Shown here: one piece after another, positions 35,793-46,208 of the stretch | Layout of the letters: the number at the start of each line of letters is the position of its first letter | Numbering within the stretch: position 1 is the stretch's first letter | NCBI RefSeq assembly: GCF_900142325.1 | Contig: NZ_FRAM01000001.1 | Coordinates: forward strand, 186,001 to 250,000 | DNA: 64,000 nucleotides | Direction: 5' to 3' | Source of the DNA: Epilithonimonas mollis | GTDB taxonomy: Bacteria; Bacteroidota; Bacteroidia; Flavobacteriales; Weeksellaceae | Translations under genes and position numbers: made by a program | The notes under the pieces: model-generated | Database searches by the model: none | The model's input: only the letters and a program-made list of their open reading frames with translations | What the model was told of the DNA's origin: nothing

Positions 35793-35807
35793 TTTATTGC
35801 ATCAAAT

Positions 35808-35899
35808 CTCTCGCAGCCCGGCTTGAACGGAAATCCTTTTTTGCATTGGGAAAAGCCATGGCAAAAAAGATTGGGAGTGGAAGACGGATTAAGCTGCCC
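35808..35899. repeat. R4: ~92-bp interspersed inverted repeat
   Basis: The left arm reads TCTCGCAGCCCGGCTTGAAC then GGAAATCCTTTTTTGC; the right arm reads GCAAAAAAGATTGGGAGTGG then GGATTAAGCTGCCC. It begins about 10 bp after the GH97 stop. The inner stem (TCCTTTTTTGC/GCAAAAAAGA) differs from R1 and R3 but pairing is kept, suggesting compensatory change. Confidence 0.65.
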
Positions 35900-35908
35900 A
35901 AAAAAATC

Positions 35909-37852
35909 TTAATTCCTCAAAACAAAACCACCATTCGGCTGAATTTCTACATTGAAATCTCCTTTTGTATTGACTTTCACTTCTTTTTCGGATGAATTTC
36001 CCTGAGCATCGTCATTAATGAATTTCACCTTTTTTCCCGCAAACATCGGGAGATTGATTTTCAATTTTTTAACCGTTTTTTCTGCATTAATTCCCGCCAC
36101 AAACCATTGATTCTGATGTCTTCTTGCAATCACAGAATATTTCCCGGGATAACCGTCGATGAAAATAGTTTCGTCCCAAAGTGTCGGGATTTCTTTCATA
36201 AAATCGAGCTGGAATTTCGGAGCATCTTCCAGATTATTCGGCATGACGGCAAACATCTGAACCGGGTTTTGAAACAAAACCGCTGTTGCCAACTGAAAAC
36301 TGTCTGTTGTGTGTCTTTTATTCTTTTCTTTATTGGATTTTGTCAGGTATTTATTAAGAAAAGTTCCGCCAAATTCCATACTTCCCACCGTGTTTCTGAT
36401 GAACGGATGCAAAGTCGCAAAAAACGCTTCCTGCTTGCGTACATCTTCCGAAAAATACAGCATTTCCGACGCTAAAACCGCTTCGCTTCCTGCATAATTC
36501 GGGTACATCACTTCCCAGCCTCTCGGCAAAGTCGCCCCGTGGAAAATGATGGTCAAACCAAAATCATTGGCATCCGACAGAATATCTTCATACAAACGCA
36601 TCGTTTCCTGCTTGTCGCCACCGAAGAAATCGACTTTCAGACCTTTCACACCGACTTCCTTCAGCCATTTCATTTCTTTTTTCCGCTCAACCGCTGAACT
36701 CATTTTGTTTCTAGGTCCCATCGGAGCATCATTTGCAGAACCGTTGGAATTGTACCATAAAAGAACATTGACATTCTTAGATTTTGCGTATTGAATGAGA
36801 TTTTTCATCCTATCTTTTCCGATATTTTTGTCCCAAAGAGCATCCATCAGAATGTATTCATAACCGAGTTTTGATGCTAAATCGATAAAGAGACTTTGGT
36901 CTTCGTAATTCATACTGTTGTCCTGCCAAAGAATCCAGCTCCACGTTGATTTTCCGAAAGTATATTTCTGCGAAGGTTCATACATTGGCTCAACCACGTC
37001 AAAAGGAATCGTAGTTTCAACAATTGGTTTAAGAGAATCGCCAATCGTAATTGTCCTCCAGGGCGTTTTCCCCGGAAGCGAAATTGCTGCTCCTGTACTT
37101 CCGAAACCATTGTTTTCAGCCATATTTGGATAAGCGACTTTATAAAGATTTTTTTCTGAAGTAGTGTCGAGATGAGAAGCGCAATAAAGACTGTTCACGC
37201 CAGTTTCAGACAATAAAATCCAGCCGTCATTTCCAACGCGAAACAGACTTGGAAAAACGTAACCATAATCGGCTTTTGTTCCTAATTCCGCATCAGCTTT
37301 GTAACCGCTTTCGTAACTTGGTGCAGTTCGGGCAAAACCTGTCATCGGTTTCATCATTGGCGAAAGGAAAGTTGTGGTTTGAGATGGAAAACGATAGCCT
37401 GTAGCTTCGTCAGTAATTACCATACTCAATGTTTCTCCCTGATTTGGAATCAAATATCTGAAAGCAACATTGTTATTGCTAACCTGAAACTCGATGTCCA
37501 GCTTTTTTCCGGAAGTTGTTTCATAAGAACAAATCACAACATTCGCATTGTATTGTACCTGAGATCTTTTGATTTTTTCGTTAGAATATTTTTTACTGAT
37601 TTTATCTTTTTTTGAGTTGATAAATTTCATTCCTTTCGTAAAATCCTCAACATTGGATTTGAAACCAAGCGGCGATTTTTCCAGCATCGTTTTCCCTTCA
37701 TAAACTACTGAATATGAAGGAACTCCCAAATTATTCGTTAGCTCCACTTTTAATTTTTCATCCGGACTTACAACGACTGCATCTTGTCCGTAAACGAAAC
37801 TTGTAAACCCTAGTAAGAAACTGAACCTTGTAAACTTTATAAACTTTTTCAT
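35909..37852 (-). CDS. GH97 retaining alpha-galactosidase-like enzyme (copy 1), exported
   Basis: A 647-residue GH97. The signal peptide is about 1-22 (SFVYGQ). The nucleophile candidate is D408 in GLKVDFFGGD, and the acid/base candidate is E463, 55 residues later (SEAVLASE). This is the spacing of D415/E470 in the retaining alpha-galactosidase BtGH97b, in contrast to the inverting alpha-glucosidases of the family. The Ca2+-site region and ESGYKADAELGTKADYGYVFPSLF are present. It is the last gene of the ten-gene run and would remove alpha-galactose from complex xylan or galactoside side chains. Specificity is inferred. Confidence 0.9.
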   Translation of the reverse strand: MKKFIKFTRFSFLLGFTSFVYGQDAVVVSPDEKLKVELTNNLGVPSYSVVYEGKTMLEKSPLGFKSNVEDFTKGMKFINSKKDKISKKYSNEKIKRSQVQYNANVVICSYETTSGKKLDIEFQVSNNNVAFRYLIPNQGETLSMVITDEATGYRFPSQTTTFLSPMMKPMTGFARTAPSYESGYKADAELGTKADYGYVFPSLFRVGNDGWILLSETGVNSLYCASHLDTTSEKNLYKVAYPNMAENNGFGSTGAAISLPGKTPWRTITIGDSLKPIVETTIPFDVVEPMYEPSQKYTFGKSTWSWILWQDNSMNYEDQSLFIDLASKLGYEYILMDALWDKNIGKDRMKNLIQYAKSKNVNVLLWYNSNGSANDAPMGPRNKMSSAVERKKEMKWLKEVGVKGLKVDFFGGDKQETMRLYEDILSDANDFGLTIIFHGATLPRGWEVMYPNYAGSEAVLASEMLYFSEDVRKQEAFFATLHPFIRNTVGSMEFGGTFLNKYLTKSNKEKNKRHTTDSFQLATAVLFQNPVQMFAVMPNNLEDAPKFQLDFMKEIPTLWDETIFIDGYPGKYSVIARRHQNQWFVAGINAEKTVKKLKINLPMFAGKKVKFINDDAQGNSSEKEVKVNTKGDFNVEIQPNGGFVLRN

Positions 37853-37894
37853 TATTACTTTTATTCTAATTGTATTGATATTACTTTACTCGTG

Positions 37895-38812
37895 CTAGAA
37901 TTTATATTTTTTGATATATGCTTTTATCGCTTTATTCAGATCTTTTTGGTTTTCTAAAAAAGGCATGTGCCCGACATCAGATCCCCACAACATCATATTA
38001 GGAAACTTTATTTTTTTATAATGATCGGGGCCAACCATCCAATCGCTTTTACCATAGAAAAAGAGCACTGGAACTTTTACATCGCCAGCATCTTTTGTGA
38101 AGTCCTTCCAATAATCGTCGATGGAGAGAGCAACACTGCTAAAATTATTATTCCAGTTTGGAATTTCACGGTAACTCGAGTTCATCAGATTATCACTTTC
38201 CTGTGATGCAAATGCCATTTTCCAGCGTACTTTTTTATCATCCATCTTTTTGCCCACTTCCATCATTTTTTTTAATAACATTTCTGACGATGTATTTTCG
38301 GGTAGCGGATCCTGCTTTTCATATGTCAATTCGTATGCTTTCGATATCCAACTCCTGGAAAAACTATCTTTCATACTAAGGGTACAATTGATCATAATCA
38401 TCCCCATGATTACCTCAGGATGCTTTTCCACATAACCCATCTGAAGTATTCCGCCAAAAGAATGTCCGATGGTCAGCCATTCTTTTATCCCCAGAGCGTT
38501 TCTTACTTCTTCAAAATCCTGAATCATTCTATCCAAAGAATAGTTTTTATCATCCGGAGATGATGATCTGCTTACACCTCTCTGATCCAAATAAATCATT
38601 TGAAAGTTTTTCTCTAATTCGCTTCCATAGAATTTTTCTAGCCAGTAACTTCCGGATCCCGGCCCTCCGTGAAGATATAAACAAGGTGTACCTTTTCCTT
38701 TCACATTAACGTACAATTTCACACCGTCAGAAGTAACAATCACTCTTTCCTGAGCTTTAGAAAATGTTGCTAAAAAAATGACTACGAAAAATAATAATTT
38801 TGAAGTTTTCAT
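37895..38812 (-). CDS. Exported alpha/beta hydrolase (S33 proline iminopeptidase-like)
   Basis: A protein of about 305 residues with an alpha/beta-hydrolase fold. The open frame reaches 38860 but overlaps the upstream GH43; the start at 38812 (MKTSKLLFFVVIFLATFSKAQ) gives a good signal peptide and a 29-bp gap. The oxyanion-hole motif LHGGPGSGS, the nucleophile Ser in IGHSFGG and the C-terminal GHMPFLENQ (His), with VLFFYGKSDWMV (Asp), make a complete triad. It resembles prolyl iminopeptidases, yet sits among glycosidases in a tight operon. An esterase acting on acyl groups of the polysaccharide is an open alternative. Confidence 0.82.
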   Translation of the reverse strand: MKTSKLLFFVVIFLATFSKAQERVIVTSDGVKLYVNVKGKGTPCLYLHGGPGSGSYWLEKFYGSELEKNFQMIYLDQRGVSRSSSPDDKNYSLDRMIQDFEEVRNALGIKEWLTIGHSFGGILQMGYVEKHPEVIMGMIMINCTLSMKDSFSRSWISKAYELTYEKQDPLPENTSSEMLLKKMMEVGKKMDDKKVRWKMAFASQESDNLMNSSYREIPNWNNNFSSVALSIDDYWKDFTKDAGDVKVPVLFFYGKSDWMVGPDHYKKIKFPNMMLWGSDVGHMPFLENQKDLNKAIKAYIKKYKF

Positions 38813-38841
38813 ATTTAGTGTATTTTCATTCAATTCCGATA

Positions 38842-40212
38842 TTACTTTGAAAACAGCCAATAATCAAAGTACATTATGTCTTTTTGTGCCTTTCCTCTAA
38901 ATACAAAATAAATGTCGTGAACGCCTGTGATTTTTTCTTTTAATTCAGCTTTTACAGTTTCCCAACGATCATCTCCACCTGTTAGCGGAATTTTTATTGA
39001 GGTTACAATTGGTCCGCTAAGATTGTCCAAATAAACATCCATTGTCACATCGCTGTTGTGAGTTGTTCCAACTCTTGCTAAAAAACCTTTTGCCCCATCC
39101 TTACCAAAATCAAGGTTTTTGACACTCGTGTAAGCACCGTTCTTTTTAGCTTTGATGAATACACCAGCCTCCTTATTCTGATACGATTTCACATTTTCCG
39201 ACCACGCAATCATTTCCGCCTGATTGAAAGCATAGGGATTGACCGTCGCGATAGCTTTTGTAATATTATTGGTCATTTTGAAAGGCGAAATAGAACCGTC
39301 TTTGTTGAATTCCATTTCCTGAACGCTTACCGAACGGGTAAATCCGCTTCCGCCCGGCAACGCGCCGTTGTGGTAGAAAAAATATGTTTTCCCTTTAAAA
39401 TCAATCACACCAGGATGGTTGGTGAATGATTTTCCTTCAGTCGGCATTATGATTCCGCCATATTTCCACGGACCTTGCGGACTTTTACTTGTGGAATATC
39501 CGATAAATTCAGGAAGTGGACCGCCTGGCCAGAACAGGTAATACAGGTTTTTGCGTTTGTACAGCCAAGGTCCTTCCTCGTATTTTGTAGGTCTTTCAGG
39601 ATTTTCTTTTCCGTCTCTTTTTCCGAACGATTCTAAGGTCATTGGAATTTCAACAATATCGCCTGAATAGGAAATCATATCCTCATTAAGTTTGACATAT
39701 TTCAATTTGGGATTTCCCCAGTACATATGTGCTTGTCCGTCATCATCAACGAAGATGGTCGGGTCTATATCACCCCATTCACTTTGAACAAGAGGTTTTC
39801 CAAGCGGGTCATGAAACGGCCCAAAAGGACTGTCGCCCACTGCAACACCGATCGCTCCTTTGTTGTTGGTTTTAGACCACATAGGAACGTACATGAAAAA
39901 TTTGCCGTTCCTTTCCACACATTGGGCTGCCCAAGCATCACGCTTTGCCCAGTCGAAATCTTTGTAAGAAAGAATAGTTCCGTGATCTGTCCAGTTTACC
40001 ATATCGTTGGTGGAATACACTTTCCAGTCGTTCATCGTAAACCAAGTTGAATCGTCTTCATCGTGCGTGGTGTAGACGTAAAGCCGGTCGTTGTAAACCA
40101 TTGGCGCAGGATCTGCGGTATAATTAGTTTGAATAATGGGATTCTGGGAAAACAACATTCCTGGAGCACCCATGAGACAAATATTTATGATTGATTTTAT
40201 TCTTTTTTTCAT
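38842..40212 (-). CDS. GH43-CBM6 exported glycosidase (copy A)
   Basis: A 456-residue protein: signal peptide (about 1-22), GH43 five-bladed propeller (about 25-320) and C-terminal CBM6 (about 330-456, ending YFDYWLFSK). Catalytic residues are visible: the base Asp in TADPAPMVY, the modulator Asp in [13 protein letters not shown] and the acid Glu in [12 protein letters not shown]. This architecture is common in arabinoxylan arabinofuranohydrolases and beta-xylosidases. It is one of three related GH43-CBM6 genes in the ten-gene run (others at 40219 and 48246), implying different linkage specificities. It lies 6 bp after copy B. Confidence 0.9.
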   Translation of the reverse strand: MKKRIKSIINICLMGAPGMLFSQNPIIQTNYTADPAPMVYNDRLYVYTTHDEDDSTWFTMNDWKVYSTNDMVNWTDHGTILSYKDFDWAKRDAWAAQCVERNGKFFMYVPMWSKTNNKGAIGVAVGDSPFGPFHDPLGKPLVQSEWGDIDPTIFVDDDGQAHMYWGNPKLKYVKLNEDMISYSGDIVEIPMTLESFGKRDGKENPERPTKYEEGPWLYKRKNLYYLFWPGGPLPEFIGYSTSKSPQGPWKYGGIIMPTEGKSFTNHPGVIDFKGKTYFFYHNGALPGGSGFTRSVSVQEMEFNKDGSISPFKMTNNITKAIATVNPYAFNQAEMIAWSENVKSYQNKEAGVFIKAKKNGAYTSVKNLDFGKDGAKGFLARVGTTHNSDVTMDVYLDNLSGPIVTSIKIPLTGGDDRWETVKAELKEKITGVHDIYFVFRGKAQKDIMYFDYWLFSK

Positions 40213-40218
40213 ATTGAA

Positions 40219-41622
40219 TTATTTTTTCTTGAAACTCCAGTGGTCAAAATTGAATAGCTTTCTTCCTGCCGTGATATTTTTTCCTTTAAATAAAAAATAC
40301 ACATCGTGAATACCGGAAATTGATTCGGTTATTTTTGAGTTGAAGGTTTTAAATTCTTCCCAACCTCCAGTTCTCGGAACTTCGATTTCTGCAATTTTAT
40401 TCCCATCTAATTTATCGAGTCTGACTTCTAAAATTCCGCCATCGATTCCTGCTCCTATTGAAGCTGAAAATTCAGACGCTCCATTTCCGAAATCGACCGC
40501 ACGAACTTTGATGTAACCTCCGACTCTGATGTCAGATACAAAGACGCCGGTTCTCTTGTTTTCGGACGTAGAGCATTTCTCCGACCACGCCATTGTTTCG
40601 GCTTCGTTTCTTTGGTAAGGATTTAATGTTCCGACAGGATTAACGCCTTCTTTGGTCATTGTAATTTTGGGAATACTTCCGTCGGCTTTGTATTCAAATT
40701 CTTCAATCGCCGTCGAACGACCGTAACTTCCGCCGTTCGGCAATAATGCAGTGTGATAAAAAAGGTAAGATTTTCCTTTGTAATCGACAATTCCGCCGTG
40801 GTTGGTGAAACTGTTAGTTGGCTGGTCGGTCATTATTTTTCCCTGATATTTCCAAGGACCTGTTGGCGAATAACTTGTTGCGTACGAAAGACATTCTGTG
40901 CGGTTTGTCATTCCGGCATACATCATATAATATTGATTTTTACGCTTGTAAAGCCAAGGTCCTTCCACATAAACATCTTCAAATTTTTCCTGCTTCTGCA
41001 AAACATCCTCACTTTTTCCGGGGCGTCTTAATCCGCCAAAAGCTTCAACAGATTGAGGAATTTCTATAATTTCACCATCATACGTCGTCATATTTTTATT
41101 GAGTTTCACATAAAATAATTTGCTGTTTCCCCAATAAAGATAGGCCTGTCCGTCATCATCAATAAAAACCGTCGGGTCGATATTATCCCAGGTTCCCGTT
41201 GTCACCAAAGGTCTTCCCAAAGCATCTTTGAAAGGTCCGGTCGGACTGTCTGAAACCGCCACACCGATTGCCATATTGTTATCAACCGTCTGAGCGCAGA
41301 TGTACCAGTAAAATTTACCATCGTGTTCTACACATTGTGCCGCCCACGCTCTGTCACGAGCCCAGCTAAAAGATTCCAGCGAAATCGGGGAACCATGGTC
41401 TGTCCAGTTCACCATATCTTCTGTTGAATAAACACGCCATTTAGTCATTGTATAAAAATCAAATCCCGGCTGGTCGTCTCCCGTGTAAGCGTAAAGCTTA
41501 TTTTTGTAAACCATCGGCGCAGGGTCTGGCGTAAAATGAGTCTGAATCACTGGATTCTGAGCAGAAATCCCTGAACTCAACCCGCAAAAAAGAAGACCTA
41601 TTATTATTTTTATATTTTTCAT
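40219..41622 (-). CDS. GH43-CBM6 exported glycosidase (copy B)
   Basis: A 467-residue paralogue of the neighbour at 38842 with the same order: signal peptide (about 1-21), GH43 and CBM6. The base Asp is in TPDPAPMVYKNKLYAY, the modulator in DNIDPTVFIDDDGQAYLYWGN and the acid Glu in [12 protein letters not shown]. An insertion (LRRPGKSEDVLQKQEKFEDV) before the acid residue distinguishes it from copy A and may alter the substrate pocket. Ten bp separate it from GH31 upstream. An arabinofuranosidase or xylosidase acting in the periplasm is the inference. Confidence 0.9.
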   Translation of the reverse strand: MKNIKIIIGLLFCGLSSGISAQNPVIQTHFTPDPAPMVYKNKLYAYTGDDQPGFDFYTMTKWRVYSTEDMVNWTDHGSPISLESFSWARDRAWAAQCVEHDGKFYWYICAQTVDNNMAIGVAVSDSPTGPFKDALGRPLVTTGTWDNIDPTVFIDDDGQAYLYWGNSKLFYVKLNKNMTTYDGEIIEIPQSVEAFGGLRRPGKSEDVLQKQEKFEDVYVEGPWLYKRKNQYYMMYAGMTNRTECLSYATSYSPTGPWKYQGKIMTDQPTNSFTNHGGIVDYKGKSYLFYHTALLPNGGSYGRSTAIEEFEYKADGSIPKITMTKEGVNPVGTLNPYQRNEAETMAWSEKCSTSENKRTGVFVSDIRVGGYIKVRAVDFGNGASEFSASIGAGIDGGILEVRLDKLDGNKIAEIEVPRTGGWEEFKTFNSKITESISGIHDVYFLFKGKNITAGRKLFNFDHWSFKKK

Positions 41623-41632
41623 TGCATAGTTT

Positions 41633-44215
41633 TTAAAATTTAATGTTTAATTGATTCCCTTCATAAGAAACTTTTTGTGTGACAACTTCCTTATTGATTC
41701 CTATGATTTCCAGATTAAAAATCCTGTGGTTGTTTTGTCCGGCGTAAGTTCCCACACGTTTATCAATTTGTAATTCTTTCGCTTTATCATTCCATTTGAA
41801 AGAAATCAGGGTATACTTTCCGTTTTCATAGTTATAATTATCACCTTCATCTTCATAGAGCATAAAATTTCCATCATTGCCTGCATATATTTTTATGCTA
41901 AGTTCCTGATTAGATTTTTCGGAAGCATATTGCATTACTTCACCAACAGGTATAATTGAACCTGATTTTATAAAAAACGGAATCTTATTGTGCGAAGTAT
42001 CGGCTAAAATGGCTTTTCCGCCCTTATTTTTTTGATTGGTATAGAAATCATACCAGAAATATCCTTTTGGAAGATAAACATTCCAATTTTCAATATTGGG
42101 TTTAATCACAGGAGCAACCAATATAGATTTTCCAAACATATACTGATAAGACTGTTCAATAGCTTTTTTATCCCCTTGAAAATCCATTACCATCGGTCGC
42201 ATAATGGTAGAATTATTTTTTGAAATTTCCCAGGATTGAGAATAGATGTAAGGCAATAATTTATATCTGAGATTCATCAAATCGCGCATATTACTTTCTA
42301 TTTTTTCTCCGTATTTCCAAGGTTCTGTTTCGGTCTGGTAACCGTGCATCCTGAAAATCGGACAAAAAACACCCCACTGAAACCATCTCATCAGAATATC
42401 GTGGTATTTCGGATCAGAATATTGGGAAGAACCGGGTCGGAAAAATCCCCCAATGTCGGTTGTCCAATAAGGCATTCCGGAGATGGAATAATTGAGTCCG
42501 GCCACAATTTGCCTTCTGTAAGCATCCCAATCCCAGCCAATATCACCGGACCAATTGATAGTTCCGAACCGCTGTTGCCCGGGAAACGCAGACCTGGTTA
42601 AAATGACTGCTCTTTTATCAGGATCAGTTGCTCTCTGTCCTTCATAAACTGCTTTGCTTACAAAAAATGGATATGTTAATCTGTAAAATTCACCAATTCC
42701 CAAGAAAGTATTTTTACCTACCAATGCATCATTTTCCGGTTCTGTGGCATCCATCCACCAGGAATCAACTCCATTCTGAAAAAGATTTTTGTTTAAGGCA
42801 TTCCAATGTGTTTTTTGTGTTTTCGGATTAAAAACATCAATCCACGGACTGTCAGGAATGTATAATCCAACATAATCTTTGGCAACCTCAGATTTTTTAT
42901 CTAAATTTTCCCAAACGGATACTGAAAATTTGGAATGAAGCTGATGCAATCTTTCAATAAATTTTTCGGGTTCAGGATAGTTTTGCTCATCAAATTTAGG
43001 AACGCCCCAACCATATTTTCCCCAATATTGCCAATCCTGAACAATGACATCTACCGGCAAATTACGGTTTCTAAATTCTTCTATGGTCTTTACCAAGTGT
43101 TGTGCAGAAGTATATCGCTCTCTGCATTGCCAATATCCGAAAGCCCATTTGGGCAACATCGGCACCTTACCCGTAACCTCCCGGTAAGACGAAATAACCT
43201 CATCTGCATTATTTCCTACAAACAAAATATAATCTAATGACTTACTGTTCGGTGAACGGAATGTAATGATGTCCTCCGCTAATTTATACTGTAATGAAGG
43301 CGTGTTCGTCGCTTTACAAATTACTTGAAAATGATGTTCTCCTTTCGTAAGAAAAACTTTAGTACTCACAGCAGGAGGAAGCCAAAGATTGGACTGGTCG
43401 ATTACTGGTTTTCCGTCAATGGTAAGAAAATGACGGTTATCCATATTACCCAAATCCAGCATAAAAGTATATTCACCATCTTTTTTAATTAAAATCTTAC
43501 CTGTATGCAAAGCTTGTTGCTGAGAAACTTTTACTGTTCCCGAAGTTCCTGTTACTTCTTTTTCTGCCCCATCAGTGACTGCTTCTTTTTCCAGAGGAAC
43601 CGATTCATCTGCCGGATTATACCAGGTTAACCCAAACTGATTCCACAAAATTCCATAACCTTTTGAAGAATACAAAAAAGGCAAAGCAATCTGACTGTTA
43701 ACCTGAATCAGTTTTCTGCTGATATTTTTCAAATTGTAATGACCATCCTGAAACTGACCTAATCCCAAAAGTTGCTCATCTTTATCGTTGACAAAACTTT
43801 GTTCTGTAATGTAACATGGCTGAGAAGATACTGTACTTTCTGTAAGCTTTCGGCTATTTACAACTTCTGAAAGTATAACTTTACCATTGCCATCCAGAAA
43901 GGTAAGCTGAGCCGTTTTTTTATTGAACAAAATAGCATACTTTTTAGTTTTCAGTTTTAAAGAAGAAGCATTTTCTTCGAATTTAAAATCTGAAAAACTA
44001 TTTTCATTGACGAAAACAAACTGATTTTCTTCCGGTTTTATATCTTTTATAAATTGTATTCTTACCGCATTTTCGTTCATTGGTCTTAAGACTAAATATC
44101 CGTCAGAGAGCTTCGCGGAAACCTCTTGAGCATTTTTGCTATAGGATACATAGTGTTGCCCAAAAACTAAAATGGGAAGAATAGTGAGCCAATATATTAT
44201 TATTTTGAATCTCAT
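41633..44215 (-). CDS. GH31 alpha-xylosidase-like with PA14 insert, exported
   Basis: An 860-residue GH31. The signal peptide is about 1-19 (ILVFGQ). An N-terminal beta-domain carries a PA14 insert at about 225-325 (GKILIKKDGEYTFMLDLGN to QYKLAEDI), as in known bacterial alpha-xylosidases. The catalytic barrel has the nucleophile D489 in WWMDATEPE. The GYWQCRERY and DVIVQDWQYWG motifs fit alpha-xylosidases. Terminal alpha-xylose occurs in xyloglucan and in complex cereal xylans. It differs from the second GH31 (49629), which lacks PA14. It lies 10 bp after GH97 copy 2. Confidence 0.92.
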   Translation of the reverse strand: MRFKIIIYWLTILPILVFGQHYVSYSKNAQEVSAKLSDGYLVLRPMNENAVRIQFIKDIKPEENQFVFVNENSFSDFKFEENASSLKLKTKKYAILFNKKTAQLTFLDGNGKVILSEVVNSRKLTESTVSSQPCYITEQSFVNDKDEQLLGLGQFQDGHYNLKNISRKLIQVNSQIALPFLYSSKGYGILWNQFGLTWYNPADESVPLEKEAVTDGAEKEVTGTSGTVKVSQQQALHTGKILIKKDGEYTFMLDLGNMDNRHFLTIDGKPVIDQSNLWLPPAVSTKVFLTKGEHHFQVICKATNTPSLQYKLAEDIITFRSPNSKSLDYILFVGNNADEVISSYREVTGKVPMLPKWAFGYWQCRERYTSAQHLVKTIEEFRNRNLPVDVIVQDWQYWGKYGWGVPKFDEQNYPEPEKFIERLHQLHSKFSVSVWENLDKKSEVAKDYVGLYIPDSPWIDVFNPKTQKTHWNALNKNLFQNGVDSWWMDATEPENDALVGKNTFLGIGEFYRLTYPFFVSKAVYEGQRATDPDKRAVILTRSAFPGQQRFGTINWSGDIGWDWDAYRRQIVAGLNYSISGMPYWTTDIGGFFRPGSSQYSDPKYHDILMRWFQWGVFCPIFRMHGYQTETEPWKYGEKIESNMRDLMNLRYKLLPYIYSQSWEISKNNSTIMRPMVMDFQGDKKAIEQSYQYMFGKSILVAPVIKPNIENWNVYLPKGYFWYDFYTNQKNKGGKAILADTSHNKIPFFIKSGSIIPVGEVMQYASEKSNQELSIKIYAGNDGNFMLYEDEGDNYNYENGKYTLISFKWNDKAKELQIDKRVGTYAGQNNHRIFNLEIIGINKEVVTQKVSYEGNQLNIKF

Positions 44216-44225
44216 AATTAAACTT

Positions 44226-46181
44226 TTACAAAGGAGAAATCACAGCGACAAAACCGCCACGTCTCAACAATTTTACGTCCACAGAATCTGTACTTCCTAC
44301 GACAGAATCATCGGTTACAAGCTTTTTATCGTGTTTTCCGTCTTTGATTACTCTTAGTTTGTATTTTTTATTTTTATCCAGAAAATCAAGCTTAATTTTG
44401 AGCGTTTTTTCAGTATTCTCACCATTGATTCCGCCGATGTACCAGTTCATACTTTTGTTTCTTGCCATCACAACATCTTTCCCGGGAAAGCCTTGCAATA
44501 AAATAGTCTTATCCCAACTCGTCGGCACTTCTCTTAAAAATTTCTTAGGTTCATCCGGCAATTCATAATAACCTTCGGGTCTGTCGGCGAAATGCTGGAG
44601 CGCAGATTCAAACAAAACGCTTAACGCGAGCTCGTGACCGTAAGAAGTCAAATGCGGAAACTGTGAATTGGTGAAGGTTACCGGCGTATAATCCATAGAA
44701 CCGACCACGTTTCTGGTGAAAGGCAAAATGGTATTGTGAACAGGTCCAGTTGTTGTAAATTCCGGGCCGTTGTTGTACCATTCTGCACCCCGAACCGCTT
44801 CGTAGGTCATCAGATTCGGATAGGTTCTCGACCAGCCTCTCGGAACCAGACAACCGTGAAAATAAACCATCATTTCAAATTGAGAAGCATCCTCCAGAAT
44901 ATCAATGTAATATTGAATCATCTCCTGCTTTTCACTTTCGAAAAAATCTACTTTTACGCCTGCAACGCCCAGTTTTTTAAGCTTGGTAAATTCTGCCACA
45001 CGGTTTTCGTGAGTCAGCATTCGGTCTTTCGGTGTGGACGAAACCCAAGTATGGTCGCCACCAGAGTTGTACCACATCAAAGGTTTGATGCCCTTGGAAT
45101 GGATGTATTTCAGCGCATCTTCAAGTTTTCCGCCATTTCCCATCGAGTCCCATTCCCAGTCGAGCAAAGTGTACGGCCAATCCATCGCAAGCGCCAAATC
45201 TGCAAATTCACAAACCGTTTTGAAATCTTTGGTTCCGTGGTTACTCGACCAATAATTCCAGGAAACTGCGCCCGGTTTTATCCAATCCATATTTTTAATA
45301 ACTGACGGCGGTGCAACATCATCCACCAAAGTAGAAGCGACGATATCATTCAGATTTCCAATGATGATTGCTCTCCAGGGCGATTTCCAGGGTAAAGTAA
45401 TTTTTGGTAAAGCTTCTCCTTTTCCGCGACCGTCCTTCGGGTCTGGAAACGTGATTTTATATTGATTTTTATCTGATTTATTGCTTAATTTAGAACCACA
45501 GTAAGTCCCGTCAACAGCCGATTCGTGCAGTAAAAACCAGCAATTGTCTTTGGTCTGAAACAACGCCGGATAACACCATTCTTCCTGCTGAATTTTATCA
45601 CTAACCATCGAAGCATACAGTCCTTCATTCGCGGGATTCCATTTTTCTGTCCAGCGCGTGGTTTCCGGATCGATTAAATAGGAAGTCAATTCATCCTGAA
45701 CCGTAAAATTTCCCTTTTCTGAAAGAGAATATCTGAAAGCAATGCCGTCATTATAAACCCGAACAATAATATTTAATTTCTTCTTTTCTTTATTTTCAAA
45801 AGTAAAAACCACTTCATTACCTTCATTGTGTCTCTGAGAAGATTTTCCGTGAGGCATTACGTAATTTTCCTTTATTAAAAGTGGTTTTGAAGTTTTAATT
45901 AATTTCATTTCATCAAAAGAAACGCCTTCGGAAAGAATCAATCCCAAATCGATTTTTGAAATAGCTTCAGTGATTTTTCCGTTATTATTAAATTTCACAT
46001 TCAAAAACCATTTTCCATTTTCGGTATTATTTGAATTGAAAACACCAACGATAATTTTATCATTCGGAGATTTTACAACCAAATTATTCGCTGAAATCCA
46101 ACAAGAAAAACTCAGCAAAAGCATCATCAAAATTGCTTTTGAAAATATATTTTTAACGATATGATTTTTGATGATATTCAT
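44226..46181 (-). CDS. GH97 retaining enzyme (copy 2), exported
   Basis: A 651-residue GH97 with a slightly long signal segment (about 1-32, SCWISA). It keeps the retaining-type pair: the Asp in GVKVDFFESE and a Glu exactly 55 residues on (YEAVRGAE). KSPWRAIIIG, GAVSWNYWSSN and FHGCLVPRGWSRTYPN are typical. It is clearly diverged from copy 1, so probably not functionally redundant; alpha-galactosidase or a related activity is inferred. It lies between GH27 and GH31 with 27-bp and 10-bp gaps. Confidence 0.9.
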   Translation of the reverse strand: MNIIKNHIVKNIFSKAILMMLLLSFSCWISANNLVVKSPNDKIIVGVFNSNNTENGKWFLNVKFNNNGKITEAISKIDLGLILSEGVSFDEMKLIKTSKPLLIKENYVMPHGKSSQRHNEGNEVVFTFENKEKKKLNIIVRVYNDGIAFRYSLSEKGNFTVQDELTSYLIDPETTRWTEKWNPANEGLYASMVSDKIQQEEWCYPALFQTKDNCWFLLHESAVDGTYCGSKLSNKSDKNQYKITFPDPKDGRGKGEALPKITLPWKSPWRAIIIGNLNDIVASTLVDDVAPPSVIKNMDWIKPGAVSWNYWSSNHGTKDFKTVCEFADLALAMDWPYTLLDWEWDSMGNGGKLEDALKYIHSKGIKPLMWYNSGGDHTWVSSTPKDRMLTHENRVAEFTKLKKLGVAGVKVDFFESEKQEMIQYYIDILEDASQFEMMVYFHGCLVPRGWSRTYPNLMTYEAVRGAEWYNNGPEFTTTGPVHNTILPFTRNVVGSMDYTPVTFTNSQFPHLTSYGHELALSVLFESALQHFADRPEGYYELPDEPKKFLREVPTSWDKTILLQGFPGKDVVMARNKSMNWYIGGINGENTEKTLKIKLDFLDKNKKYKLRVIKDGKHDKKLVTDDSVVGSTDSVDVKLLRRGGFVAVISPL

Positions 46182-46208
46182 TTTTCTGATTTGGAATTTC
46201 TAACTGAA

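Noticed and set aside
38813-38860. Longer start for the alpha/beta hydrolase
   Set aside because: The extension overlaps the upstream GH43 coding end and hides an excellent signal peptide that begins at 38812.
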